Below are positions 40,503 to 49,065 of a DNA stretch of 64,000 nucleotides, piece by piece. Numbering within the stretch: position 1 is the stretch's first letter; the number at the start of each line of letters is the position of its first letter. The notes under the pieces were generated by a model that was not told where the DNA came from, ran no database searches, and saw only the letters and a list, made by a program, of their open reading frames with translations. The stretch lies in contig NZ_POTC01000003.1 in the NCBI RefSeq assembly GCF_002906255.1, positions 1-64,000 of the forward strand, given 5' to 3'. The stretch is from Novacetimonas maltaceti (GTDB lineage: Bacteria; Pseudomonadota; Alphaproteobacteria; Acetobacterales; Acetobacteraceae). Made by a program: the position numbers and the translations under genes.

Positions 40503-42116
40503 CTAGAATGTAATGCTGCTGTGCAGGCCAAACACGGCCTCGTTCCCCACCCGGCGATTATGGGACACGCCATAATCCGGCACGCCGCCAGAGGGGGCCC
40601 AGATGTACTGGAAATCCGGCTGCATCACCAGCCATGGCGTGACCTGCGCCTGATAGGTCAGTTCAAGGTGGTTTTCATTCCCCTGCACCGGGCTGTAGGC
40701 ACCGGTCCGTGCCACGTTGCGGTCAAACTGGCGTTCCCCCGCACTGACGCGGCCAATCCCCCAGCCCAGCCCCAGCGTATCATTGTCGCGCCCGCGGAAC
40801 GGGGCCTTCATGTTGAGGCCGGCATCCATGGCAAAACTGATGAGGTTGCGGTCGCCACCATTGCCCGTGGCGCGGACAAATACTCCCAATGAGCGCGGGG
40901 ATGTGCGCGCGGGCCGCCAGATCATCTGGTCAATGATTCCATAGACCATCCAGTTCCCGCGGTCCCAGCGCGGAATGCCGGTGCTGTCGTTCGGTCCGCC
41001 CAGCGGTTGCCCCATGTTGTTGTAGCGGTAATCGGGGAAGTTGGCGGTATCATAATACCCGCCCAGCTTGTACACACCCGGCAGGCCCGGGTCCTTCCCT
41101 GCGCTGGACATGTCGGCAGGTTGCTGGTTGAGCGCATATTGCAGTTCGGTAATCAGCAGCGCACCGGTGCCCATGTTGAACTGCGTGCCGCTGCCGTCAT
41201 TCGTGGTCTGGCTGGTTGGATCGGCCCCGTTGCCGCCGTTCTGGATGGCAAAGGAATTGTCCCGGTTCCCGGGCGGATTATCATCCGCCGCCGCAAACAT
41301 GAAGGTGAATGCCTGGCTGGGGCGATAGCGGACCCTGACGGCGGGCGAGGCAAGCGGCCAGGATGGCCCGCCAGCATACAGATTGAGTGACGGCGCCATC
41401 GGCCAGCCGAAACTCGCGTTCAGGTAGAGTGCTGCGTAATCACTGATGAGGAATTCGGTATCGAGGTCCTGCTGCCCAATCTTTACATCGAGCTTCCCGT
41501 TCAGGAAGGACTGCTGGTACCACAGTTCGAACAGGCGGGTGGAACGGTCGGCCTCGAACCCGCTGACGGGATTGAAATCGGCCAGATGATCCTGCGAAAT
41601 GGAGCGCCCGCGCGTCTGCAACGCGCTGACATTGAACAGTCCGCCCTTCAGGCCGAACAGCTTTTCCATGTCGATGGTCAGGGTGGGCATGGTCACCGCG
41701 TCATAGGCGGGGCCGGTGCCGGACCCGTCCGCGCCGTCATTGCTGGAGGGCGTGCCCCCGGTACCATTCCCCCAGACTTCCTCGACATCCTGAATGTCGA
41801 AGGTGATGCCATGCCTGTACAGCCATGGCCGCGCGCCCCACATGTTCCCCAGCAGGTTGCCACTGGTATCAAGCCTGTCGTCCTCTGCGGCCTTTTCCTC
41901 GGCCTGCGCCCGTTGCGAATCCCGCACGGTGGCAGGATCGATCTGTTCAATCAGCGGGGTGGAATTGCCAAGTCGGGCGCGATCCTGCGCAATCTGGGTC
42001 TGGGGTGCCTGCGCACGGGCATTCGAATATGTAAGAAGGCTTCCCGCCAATGCGGAATTGATAAGAAACACACCGGTCGGGCATCGCAGGATGCGCCGGG
42101 AAACAGAAAAAATCAT
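40503..42116 (-). CDS. OprB-type outer-membrane porin
   Basis: The 537-residue protein has a signal peptide (about residues 1-36, ending SNARAQ), a short charged region, then an OprB-family beta barrel. Marks include NMWGARPWLYRHGITFDI, YQQSFLNGKLDVKIGQQD, VYKLGGYYDTANFPDY and the final HSSITF, ending in the aromatic residue needed for barrel insertion. OprB porins pass sugars such as glucose. The start is ATG 42116 (a TTG sits before it). A cobalamin riboswitch lies 170 bases upstream on the same strand, so expression probably drops when B12 is plentiful. That suggests a role in uptake of cobalamin or a linked nutrient. Confidence 0.88.
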   Translation of the reverse strand: MIFSVSRRILRCPTGVFLINSALAGSLLTYSNARAQAPQTQIAQDRARLGNSTPLIEQIDPATVRDSQRAQAEEKAAEDDRLDTSGNLLGNMWGARPWLYRHGITFDIQDVEEVWGNGTGGTPSSNDGADGSGTGPAYDAVTMPTLTIDMEKLFGLKGGLFNVSALQTRGRSISQDHLADFNPVSGFEADRSTRLFELWYQQSFLNGKLDVKIGQQDLDTEFLISDYAALYLNASFGWPMAPSLNLYAGGPSWPLASPAVRVRYRPSQAFTFMFAAADDNPPGNRDNSFAIQNGGNGADPTSQTTNDGSGTQFNMGTGALLITELQYALNQQPADMSSAGKDPGLPGVYKLGGYYDTANFPDYRYNNMGQPLGGPNDSTGIPRWDRGNWMVYGIIDQMIWRPARTSPRSLGVFVRATGNGGDRNLISFAMDAGLNMKAPFRGRDNDTLGLGWGIGRVSAGERQFDRNVARTGAYSPVQGNENHLELTYQAQVTPWLVMQPDFQYIWAPSGGVPDYGVSHNRRVGNEAVFGLHSSITF

Positions 42117-42284
42117 CAAAGGAACCTGTCAGGAACATGCTGGCGAAAAATAAACAACAATTCCAGTTGCAGCCATCTCCTGAACAGGAAACGGGCATGC
42201 ACACTGCCACGACAGGGTTTCAGAGAAGAAAATACATCACATCCTGATCCGCCTCCGGAGCCTCCCGCCCGGCGACATGTCTGG

Positions 42285-42495
42285 GCTCGATGGCAGGTCT
42301 CCTGACTTATGGGTCTTCACGTTACATCCGCCTTCCCAACCAAGGTCAGTGGCTGCTACCCCATCCGGTAGCCGGGACCGTAACGCTCGCCATCTACAGT
42401 TGCGGGGGCAGTTGCCGACTGGACTCCCGGGGGGAAACACACCCCTGCCAGAGTTTCACGGCATTCCCTTTTCACCCGTTCGCACGGGACCATCG
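42285..42495 (-). promoter_or_regulatory. Cobalamin (B12) riboswitch upstream of the OprB-type porin
   Basis: The minus strand contains all the main cobalamin-riboswitch boxes in order: GGGAATGCCGTGAAA, the central CTGCCCCCGCAACTGTA, GCCACTG, GGGAAGG and the B12 box AAGTCAGGAGACCTGCCATC (42289-42308). These bind adenosyl- or related cobalamin and usually turn off cobalamin uptake or synthesis genes. The only downstream gene on this strand is the OprB-type porin starting at 42116. Identity is firm; the link to the porin is by position. Confidence 0.95.
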
Positions 42496-42859
42496 ACTTA
42501 CAGGGCCTCATCATAAAGTCCTTCCGCCGTATCCGGCAAGGCATGCAGGGCATATATGCCTCATCAGGAAAACATTCCATAATAGGCCGATGACAGGCAT
42601 GGACAGAACTTGTGCCAATTTTAAAAATATAAATTTACAGTTTGAAATTCATTATTTCAATTATACTTCCAAAGAACATATTCATTTTCTTGGAACATGC
42701 AGGGAATATTGGTTGCCCCTGACGTATATGGGCATGATCAGACTCATGCGGCTGCCATTCCCCGGATTGTCGCTGCGACCAACATGACGGACCGAATGGC
42801 AAACCCGGCGCGACTGAGTATCGGGTATAAGGCAAGGCCGGAAACCCGGACAGTTCACG

Positions 42860-42970
42860 CCTGTCATGCCCCTTCCATCGCATACAGAAAAAGCGTAAAA
42901 AACACGCGTTGGGATCGGTAGATTTTTTGACAACAGAATAGTGGTTTAAAATCAATAACTTGTGGGAAGA
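42860..42970 (+). promoter_or_regulatory. CRISPR leader, AT-rich
   Basis: The bases before the first repeat are AT-rich (TTTTTTGACAACAGAATAG; TTTAAAATCAATAACTTG) in an otherwise GC-rich region. The repeats at this end are perfect while the last repeat at the other end is degenerate, so this side is the leader and transcription runs to the right. The wider gap from 42496 to 42970 holds no gene that I can support; it must also contain the promoter of the riboswitch transcript on the other strand. Confidence 0.7.
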
Positions 42971-43914
42971 GTGTTCCCCGCATGCGCGGGGATGAACCGT
43001 GCGGTGAGAACCCTTGTGAGACACTTGGTATGTGTTCCCCGCATGCGCGGGGATGAACCGGTCGGCTGCATTGGATTGCGTCAGTCCTGCTCGTGTTCCC
43101 CGCATGCGCGGGGATGAACCGACGCTGGCAGATCGCGACGGTAGCGGCTGCTTGTGTTCCCCGCATGCGCGGGGATGAACCGACTTTCGCGCGGATGCTT
43201 TCCGCCTGCAGAGTGTGTTCCCCGCATGCGCGGGGATGAACCGGGAATGCACACGGTCTGGGTCACGTAGCCCAGGTGTTCCCCGCATGCGCGGGGATGA
43301 ACCCTGCCTGAAATCGTCTTCCGGCCGGTCGCGCTCGTGTTCCCCGCATGCGCGGGGATGAACCGACGCTTTACCGCGTGCAATTGCGTGATGCAGCGTG
43401 TTCCCCGCATGCGCGGGGATGAACCGGGCAGCTTCACGATCACCGGCCCCGCCACCGCGTGTTCCCCGCATGCGCGGGGATGAACCGGCTGGCTGATGGA
43501 ACCATCAAAGAATACCGATGTGTTCCCCGCATGCGCGGGGATGAACCGGCGGATCAGAAATAACCGCAGCGGGACGTGGTGTGTTCCCCGCATGCGCGGG
43601 GATGAACCGCCATCGCAGTCGCGACAAACGCCGTATTCGGCGTGTTCCCCGCATGCGCGGGGATGAACCGGAATAGGGGCCGATATCCCACTGGCCATTG
43701 TAGTGTTCCCCGCATGCGCGGGGATGAACCGGCGGCCGAAAGCGAGGACGGAAAGCCTGATTCGTGTTCCCCGCATGCGCGGGGATGAACCGAATCGCAG
43801 GACCTGCCGCCTCGAAAAACTCGGGTGTTCCCCGCATGCGCGGGGATGAACCGTCGTTTACCATCACGGAAATGGACGCCTTCTCGTGTTCCCCGCATGC
43901 GCGGGGATAAAATG
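42971..43914 (+). CRISPR. Type I-E CRISPR array, 16 repeats and 15 spacers
   Basis: The 29-base repeat begins GTGTTCCCCGC, has the inner palindrome CCCCGCATGCGCGGGG and ends GGATGAACCG. It recurs exactly every 61 bases from 42971, so every spacer is 32 bases. Repeats 1-15 are identical except repeat 6 (last base C). Repeat 16 (43886-43914) has a degenerate end, ATAAAATG, marking the leader-distal end. Repeat type and lengths match subtype I-E. No cas gene lies within the window on either side. All spacers differ from one another. Confidence 0.99.
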
Positions 43915-44271
43915 ACTGACATATCTTCCAGAAGCGTTTAACGCCGCCACGACAATGCCCCTTGCCGTAGGCCTACAAATACATAGACACCGAGATATAC
44001 CCCCACGCGCTTCATACACGTACCAAGGTCCCTGGACCGTCCCTGCACGCGTGGGATATTGAGGCTTTTCCTCTTGTGACAGGCAATATCGGACACGCTG
44101 GAAAAGCTATCCGCCGACTTCATTTCGGCTGATGCAGATGCAGGGCCATGCCTCTGCCACCAGCGACGGTGACACTGACGGTGCAGGAGCACGTTGGAAA
44201 ACGGGGACATCATCCATGCGCCTTGCGGGATGGCCTGTTCACACGCATGAAAAGCGGGCATCCTGCTTTCC
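43915..44271. other. Intergenic region between the CRISPR array and the cyclophilin gene
   Basis: This 357-base stretch holds no reading frame with recognisable protein character and no clear hairpin terminator. An open frame on the minus strand (43938-44273) looks like a chance ORF. Confidence 0.5.
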
Positions 44272-45144
44272 ATGCGTCTGTATCATGCCTTCCTTGCTTT
44301 CCTGCTTCCTGGCGTGACCGCGCATGCGGCAGCGCCGACCCCTGCGGACATCGTCGCACATGCACCGGACAGCGCATGGCAAACGGTTGCCCCGGAACGG
44401 CTCATGCTGATGACTCTGGCGGATGGCAGGCGTATCGTGATCGAACTCGCCCGCGACTTCGCTCCCGTCCATGTGGCAAATATCGTGCGTCTTGCACGGA
44501 CCCACGCGTGGGAAGGTGGCGCCATCATCCGCGTGCAGGATAATTATGTCGTGCAATGGCGCGTGCGGGACGAAAAGACGCCACCCGAAGGTTTGGTAAA
44601 GACCCCTCCCGCCGAATATGACCGTCCTGTCGCGGGCATCGGGTTTCGCCCACTTGGCTATCCTGATTCCTATGCGCCACAGGCCGGATTTTCGGCCGGA
44701 TGGGCCGCAGGAAGCGACGGCGTGCGGGTCTGGCCTGCACAGTGTTACGGAACCGTGGGCGTGGCGCGCGACATGCCGCCGGATACGGGGGACGGACAGG
44801 AACTCTATGTCGTCAACGGAGAGGCCCCTCGACAACTCGACCGCAATCTTGCGGTTGTGGGACGGGTCCTTGTGGGGATGGAACAGATCGGTGCGCTCCC
44901 ACGCGGGACGGGAGCATTAGGCTTCCATACCGATCCACGGCAGGATGTGCCGATCAAAAGCGTAACGCTCGCCGCTGACCTGCCGCCGGCGGACCGCCCG
45001 AACATCCAGACGATGCGCACCGAAAGCCCCGCATTCCACGCCTATCTCACGGCACGCGCTGCACGGACGGATCCGTTCTTTGTCCATGCGGCGCATGGCG
45101 TCGCGCTATGCAACGTACCAGTCCCGTCGCGGGAGATCCGATAG
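44272..45144 (+). CDS. Periplasmic cyclophilin-type peptidyl-prolyl isomerase
   Basis: The 290-residue protein has a signal peptide (RLYHAFLAFLLPGVTAHA). The cyclophilin domain shows DGRRIVIELARDFAPVHVAN, WEGGAIIRVQDNYVVQWRV, QCYGTVGVARD and LAVVGRVLVGMEQIGALPRG. These match the substrate groove of the family, though the catalytic Arg motif FHRV is replaced by IIRV. It would speed proline isomerisation during folding of exported proteins. A C-terminal extension of about 60 residues is unusual. It stands alone. Confidence 0.82.
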   Translation: MRLYHAFLAFLLPGVTAHAAAPTPADIVAHAPDSAWQTVAPERLMLMTLADGRRIVIELARDFAPVHVANIVRLARTHAWEGGAIIRVQDNYVVQWRVRDEKTPPEGLVKTPPAEYDRPVAGIGFRPLGYPDSYAPQAGFSAGWAAGSDGVRVWPAQCYGTVGVARDMPPDTGDGQELYVVNGEAPRQLDRNLAVVGRVLVGMEQIGALPRGTGALGFHTDPRQDVPIKSVTLAADLPPADRPNIQTMRTESPAFHAYLTARAARTDPFFVHAAHGVALCNVPVPSREIR

Positions 45145-45326
45145 CGCGATCACATCACGGCCCGGAAATCCCACGATCAGACCCCTGAAATGCTCCACGG
45201 ATTTTCCACGTATCAGGGAAATTTTTCACACGTCGGGATGAATTCTGGCAGATTTTTCGGGGAGGGAGAACAAACCCGGAAACACGCGATATATGGCAGT
45301 TTTCCGGGGATTCTGACCGAAGCAAA

Positions 45327-45401
45327 TGGTGGGCGCAACAGGGATTGAACCTGTGACCCCTACCATGTCAAGGTAGTGCTCTACCGCTGAGCTATGCGCC
45401 C
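45327..45401 (-). tRNA. tRNA-Val (anticodon GAC)
   Basis: The reverse strand folds as a cloverleaf: acceptor GGGCGCA with TGCGCCC, D arm GCTCAGCGGTAGAGC, anticodon arm CTACC-TTGACAT-GGTAG reading GAC, and T arm ACAGG-TTCAATC-CCTGT. CCA is encoded. It is 75 bases with CCA. It reads GUC/GUU valine codons. Confidence 0.96.
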
Positions 45402-45563
45402 ATTTGCTTCGGTGAGAAGGCTTCTAACTGCCGCCGGGGTTTCGTGCAACCCCCTTTTTTCAGAAAAAATCAGATTGACCAGTCCCCCGCCGCCTGCGCC
45501 TATGCCCGGCATGCGATTTTCCCCCGTCCCATCGGCCAGACGTCACGTTTTGTGTGTGTTCCC

Positions 45564-46415
45564 ATGCCACTAGCTGAGCTGCCCCCGTTCGAGATCCTGC
45601 CCCCTACCGCCTCGCCTGCACCGCTGGTGGTGGCATCACCACATTCCGGGCGCGACTATAGCGCGCATTTTCTCAGCCTGTCCCGCCTGTCGCCGGTGGC
45701 CCTGCGCCGTAGCGAGGACTGCTTTGTGGAGGAACTGCTGCACTCCGCCCCCTCATGGGGCGCACCGCTGCTTCATGCCAATTTCCCACGCGCCTATTGC
45801 GACGCCAACCGGGAGGCATGGGAACTGGACCCCAGCATGTTTCGCGATGCGCTGCCTGACTGGTGCAATACCACCAGCAGGAAGGTAAAGGCCGGGTTCG
45901 GCACCATCGCCCGCCTGGTGGGAAATGGCGGACCGATCTACTGCCGCCCCCTTGATTTCGCGGAAGCGGAACGCCGCATCCGTGGCTGCTGGTACCCTTA
46001 CCACGCCGCACTCCTCACCCTGATCGAAACCGGCGTGGCGCGACACGGCATGTGCATCCTGCTGGATGGGCATTCGATGCCACGACAGGGACCGCGCGAC
46101 AGTGCCGATTTCATTCTGGGAAACGCATGGGGCACGTCATGCGCGCCCGAAGTCACCGCCACGGTCGAAAGGATCCTGACGGCCCACGGATATCGCGTGG
46201 CGCGCAACATGCCCTTTGCCGGGGGCTACGTGACGCGACATTACGGCAGGCCACGCAGGGGGGTTCATGCCCTGCAGATGGAAATCAGCCGCCATCTGTA
46301 TATGGACGAAGGCACGCTGGAACGCCATGACGGTTTTTCCAGCGTGCAGCAGGCCCTGTCCCGCGTCATGGCGGAACTGGCCGGTCTGGCCCACCATATG
46401 GCGGCCCGGACCTGA
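45564..46415 (+). CDS. N-formylglutamate amidohydrolase family protein
   Basis: The 283-residue protein has the FGase fold motifs LVVASPHSGRDYSAHFLSL near residue 25, VEELLHSAPSWGAPLLHA, RPLDFAEAERRI, CILLDGHSMPRQGP and VHALQMEISRHLYMDEG. In histidine degradation the family hydrolyses N-formylglutamate to glutamate and formate; no other hut gene is nearby, so the substrate is open. I chose the ATG at 45564; the upstream frame to 45444 reads through a promoter-like region next to tRNA-Val. Confidence 0.85.
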   Translation: MPLAELPPFEILPPTASPAPLVVASPHSGRDYSAHFLSLSRLSPVALRRSEDCFVEELLHSAPSWGAPLLHANFPRAYCDANREAWELDPSMFRDALPDWCNTTSRKVKAGFGTIARLVGNGGPIYCRPLDFAEAERRIRGCWYPYHAALLTLIETGVARHGMCILLDGHSMPRQGPRDSADFILGNAWGTSCAPEVTATVERILTAHGYRVARNMPFAGGYVTRHYGRPRRGVHALQMEISRHLYMDEGTLERHDGFSSVQQALSRVMAELAGLAHHMAART

Positions 46416-46427
46416 CAGGACGCAAAA

Positions 46428-46787
46428 TCAGGCCTTGGCCGGGGCTTCACCCTGCGGGGTCTGCGCATTGACGGCAACCGGAAGCAGGTGCGCCAGCACC
46501 GGCAGGATCGTGGCGGCGGGCAGGCCGGTATGGTCGACCATCGCCTGCACCTGCTGGCTGCTGAGCAGCGAGCGCAGTTCATCAGTGGAGATCGGCAGGT
46601 TTTCGCCCGACCCGATCCATGACTTCACCTTGTCCGTCAGGCCGGCTTTCTCTGCCTGATCCAGCAGCGAGGAAATCGTGGCGGGGGTCAGCAGCTGCGC
46701 CAGATAGGTATGCACCTGCTCCGCCAGCCCCGAACTGGCCGCAAGGTCGGTCAGCTTGCCCATTACGTCGTCGAAAATACCACTCAT
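46428..46787 (-). CDS. YidB-like (DUF937) protein
   Basis: The 119-residue protein has the YidB pattern: GIFDDVMGKLTDLAASSGLA, TPATISSLLDQAEKAGLTDK, VKSWIGSGENLPISTDELR and a helical HTGLPAATILPVLAHLLPVA. It is cytoplasmic with no membrane segment. Function unknown. The ATG at 46787 lies seven bases after AGGGAC; an ATG two codons earlier is too close to it. It converges on the amidohydrolase gene. Confidence 0.88.
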   Translation of the reverse strand: MSGIFDDVMGKLTDLAASSGLAEQVHTYLAQLLTPATISSLLDQAEKAGLTDKVKSWIGSGENLPISTDELRSLLSSQQVQAMVDHTGLPAATILPVLAHLLPVAVNAQTPQGEAPAKA

Positions 46788-46865
46788 GATCATGTCCCTG
46801 AAGTTAGCCTAGCGTTTTCACCATAGGCGATCTTGGACAATTATAAAAAAAATATATAAGCCCGA

Positions 46866-46895
46866 ACAAAAAAAAGCGGTGCAATTGCACCGCTT
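46866..46895 (-). terminator. Terminator downstream of the Nudix gene
   Basis: A perfect 22-base palindrome AAGCGGTGCAATTGCACCGCTT (46874-46895) is bordered on its left by eight A residues. On the minus strand this is a GC hairpin followed by a T run, ending transcripts from the Nudix gene before they reach the YidB gene. Confidence 0.85.
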
Positions 46896-46990
46896 GAGTT
46901 TAGGGAGGAAACGTCCAAGAAGCAGGTTGCCAAGGCAAATCTGCTTCCCGGCTTTATGATGTCACTCACGCTTATGTGTCAAGGACAAAA

Positions 46991-47698
46991 TCACGCCGGG
47001 GCTTTATCCTTCCTGTCCCCGCGCGCCATGTACAGGTGGTAGGACAGCAGCGTCTTCGCATCGGTCCGGCCAATCGCCGGCAGGTCCGCAAGGGGAAGGA
47101 CATGCAGGTGTATGTTCTCATGCTCGCTCGCCAGACCGGTATGCCGCCCGTCCAGCGCATGCACGACCTCGGCCGACACCGGGATTTCGGCATAATACAG
47201 GGCGATGGCCTCATCCGTGCCGCCGGGTGAAAGCCACACGGTATCAAGCAGCACCAGATCCGCCTGTGTGACCTTCAGGTCCGCGCCCACTTCCTCCGAC
47301 AGCTCGCGCAGCGCCGTGCTGACGAATTCCCCACCGTCGAGCATGCCCGCAGGCAATGCCAGAAGGTCGGGCCGTGCGATGGGAATGCGTGCCTCGCGCG
47401 TCAGCACCGTACGCGGTGCCTCGTCCGGGCATTGCAGCACCAGCAGGACGGACACCGAATCCCCGCGCAGCATCGCAGCACCAGGAACAGGCCTGCCGTC
47501 GCTGCTGGCGTCCGCCACGGCAAAGATGAACCCTACCCGCGTACCGAACATGACAACGTCATGCACATCAATGCGACGGACATCGAACCGCGCCACCAGT
47601 CCATCGCGCCAGCGCACGAAATGCGGGGCCGACAGCACCCTGTCGCGCAGTTCCACAGGAACGGCGGGGCTGAAATGAATCAGGTCCGGATCGGGCAT
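46991..47698 (-). CDS. Nudix hydrolase, ADP-sugar pyrophosphatase-like
   Basis: The 235-residue protein contains a Nudix box: LPAGMLDGGEFVSTALRELS followed by EEVGAD at about residues 115-140. The spacing between the first Glu and the RE pair is six residues rather than the consensus seven. An N-terminal domain (VRWRDGLVARFDVRRIDVHD) and the C-terminal WLSPGGTDEAIALYYAEI resemble AdpP/GDP-mannose pyrophosphatase relatives. It would cleave a nucleoside diphosphate linked to a sugar or other group. The terminator follows at 46895. Substrate not determined. Confidence 0.82.
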   Translation of the reverse strand: MPDPDLIHFSPAVPVELRDRVLSAPHFVRWRDGLVARFDVRRIDVHDVVMFGTRVGFIFAVADASSDGRPVPGAAMLRGDSVSVLLVLQCPDEAPRTVLTREARIPIARPDLLALPAGMLDGGEFVSTALRELSEEVGADLKVTQADLVLLDTVWLSPGGTDEAIALYYAEIPVSAEVVHALDGRHTGLASEHENIHLHVLPLADLPAIGRTDAKTLLSYHLYMARGDRKDKAPA

Positions 47699-47852
47699 GT
47701 CGCGTACTCCTGTCCCATTGCCACGGCACTATACGCAGGCAGGCCCAAAACCTTGCATCACATAACAGACGGTTTCACACAGCCTGCCCGTAAACCGCCG
47801 CGCATATCATCACGGATGCCGGGACAGGCCGAACGGTTGCTCCGTCAATGAT

Positions 47853-49016
47853 TTACCGCAGGATCCCGGTATGCCCGATCGAGTAGCGACCCGGCTGCGG
47901 CCAGACCGTCAGGCCATGCGGTTCCAGCCCGACCGGAATCTTGCGCACCGCCCCACTCGTGGTGTCAAAGGCATAGACCACGTCGTCAAACCGCCCCGAC
48001 AGCCACAGCGTCTTGCCGTCCGCGCTGACATTGCCCATGTCGGGGCTGCCGCCACCGGGGATGGGCCACTGGCTGACCACCTTTTCGGTTGCAAAGCTTA
48101 CGACCGATACGCCACCGGCCTTGCCATGCGGGGTTCCATGGATCTTGTGTGACCCACGGTTGGCCACGTACATCATCGTGCCGTCCCTGCTGGGATACAG
48201 GCCATGCGTGCCAACCCCTGTGGGGATGAAGCCGGTTTCGCGGAAACTGTCGCCATCAATGATGAACACGCCATCGGCATGCATGTCCGCGACATAGAAG
48301 GTGTGGCCGTTCGGCGCCGTCAGGATATCCTGCGGCATGCCCCCGCCCGAAAGCTTGAGGTATCCGAGCACCGCATGGTTGACGGTATCCACCTTTGCCA
48401 GATAGCCGCCGAATTCACACGTGAAGATGGCATAGCGCCCGTCGATCGAGAAATCCGCATGGTTGACGCCCTTGCACTGCGGCACGTCCACCGACACCTG
48501 CAACTGCATCGTATGCGGGTCACGGAAATCGAGGCGCTTGCGCGCTTCGGCCACGGTAATCGCCGACTTGCCATCGGGCGTGAAATACATGTTGTACGGG
48601 TCATCGACCGCAACCTCCGGCCCGGGCAGTGTGGTGCGCGGATCGATGGGCGTCAGGCTGCCATTGGTCGTGCCTTCGGCATTGTTGGTGACCCACAGCG
48701 TACGCAGGTCCCATGACGGCACGACGTGCTGCGGGCTTTTGCCGACCGGAAAGCGGTTGACGACCCTGTAGGTCTGCGGGTCAATGACATAGACATTGTT
48801 CGACCGAAGGTTGGGGACATAGATCCGCGCCGGGTCCTGCGCCACTTCCGGCGCAATATGGGCGGGCGTCGTTTCAGTGTAGATGTTCTTCGGGTCCACG
48901 ACCGGCGGCATGCCGGGAATGGTCTGCACCTGCTGTGCCCGTGCCCCGGACAATCCCACACATCCCAGGGCCGCCACGCACAGCCCCGACATCAGAAACA
49001 GTTTTTTTACGCTCAT
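47853..49016 (-). CDS. Exported seven-blade beta-propeller (YncE-like) protein
   Basis: The 387-residue protein has a signal peptide (KKLFLMSGLCVAALGCVGLS, ending ARAQ). Repeated blades of the type RIYVPNLRSNNVYVIDPQTY, HTFYVADMHADGVFIIDGD, GTMMYVANRGSHKIHG and KTLWLSGRFDDVVYAFDTTS follow. This is the YncE/PQQ-linked propeller family of periplasmic proteins, often beside dehydrogenases in acetic acid bacteria. The ATG at 49016 begins a proper signal. It lies 49 bases after the creatininase-family gene and is probably in one operon with it. Enzymatic function is not evident. Confidence 0.82.
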   Translation of the reverse strand: MSVKKLFLMSGLCVAALGCVGLSGARAQQVQTIPGMPPVVDPKNIYTETTPAHIAPEVAQDPARIYVPNLRSNNVYVIDPQTYRVVNRFPVGKSPQHVVPSWDLRTLWVTNNAEGTTNGSLTPIDPRTTLPGPEVAVDDPYNMYFTPDGKSAITVAEARKRLDFRDPHTMQLQVSVDVPQCKGVNHADFSIDGRYAIFTCEFGGYLAKVDTVNHAVLGYLKLSGGGMPQDILTAPNGHTFYVADMHADGVFIIDGDSFRETGFIPTGVGTHGLYPSRDGTMMYVANRGSHKIHGTPHGKAGGVSVVSFATEKVVSQWPIPGGGSPDMGNVSADGKTLWLSGRFDDVVYAFDTTSGAVRKIPVGLEPHGLTVWPQPGRYSIGHTGILR

Positions 49017-49065
49017 GCGATCCAATCTCCTGGCGCCCCTATAGCACGCGGCAGAAATCTGGCAA

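Noticed and set aside
42496-42970. Searched for a cas1/cas2 remnant upstream of the CRISPR leader
   Set aside because: No frame with Cas1 or Cas2 motifs was seen; the region is AT-rich leader and promoter sequence.
42635-43922. Several minus-strand ORFs with repeated PHAGNT / SPRMRGT / HPRACGEH stretches
   Set aside because: They are translations of the CRISPR repeats in three frames, a well-known artefact, and not proteins.
43938-44273. 111-codon minus-strand ORF between the CRISPR array and the cyclophilin gene
   Set aside because: No protein-like composition or family, overlaps the cyclophilin promoter region; likely chance.
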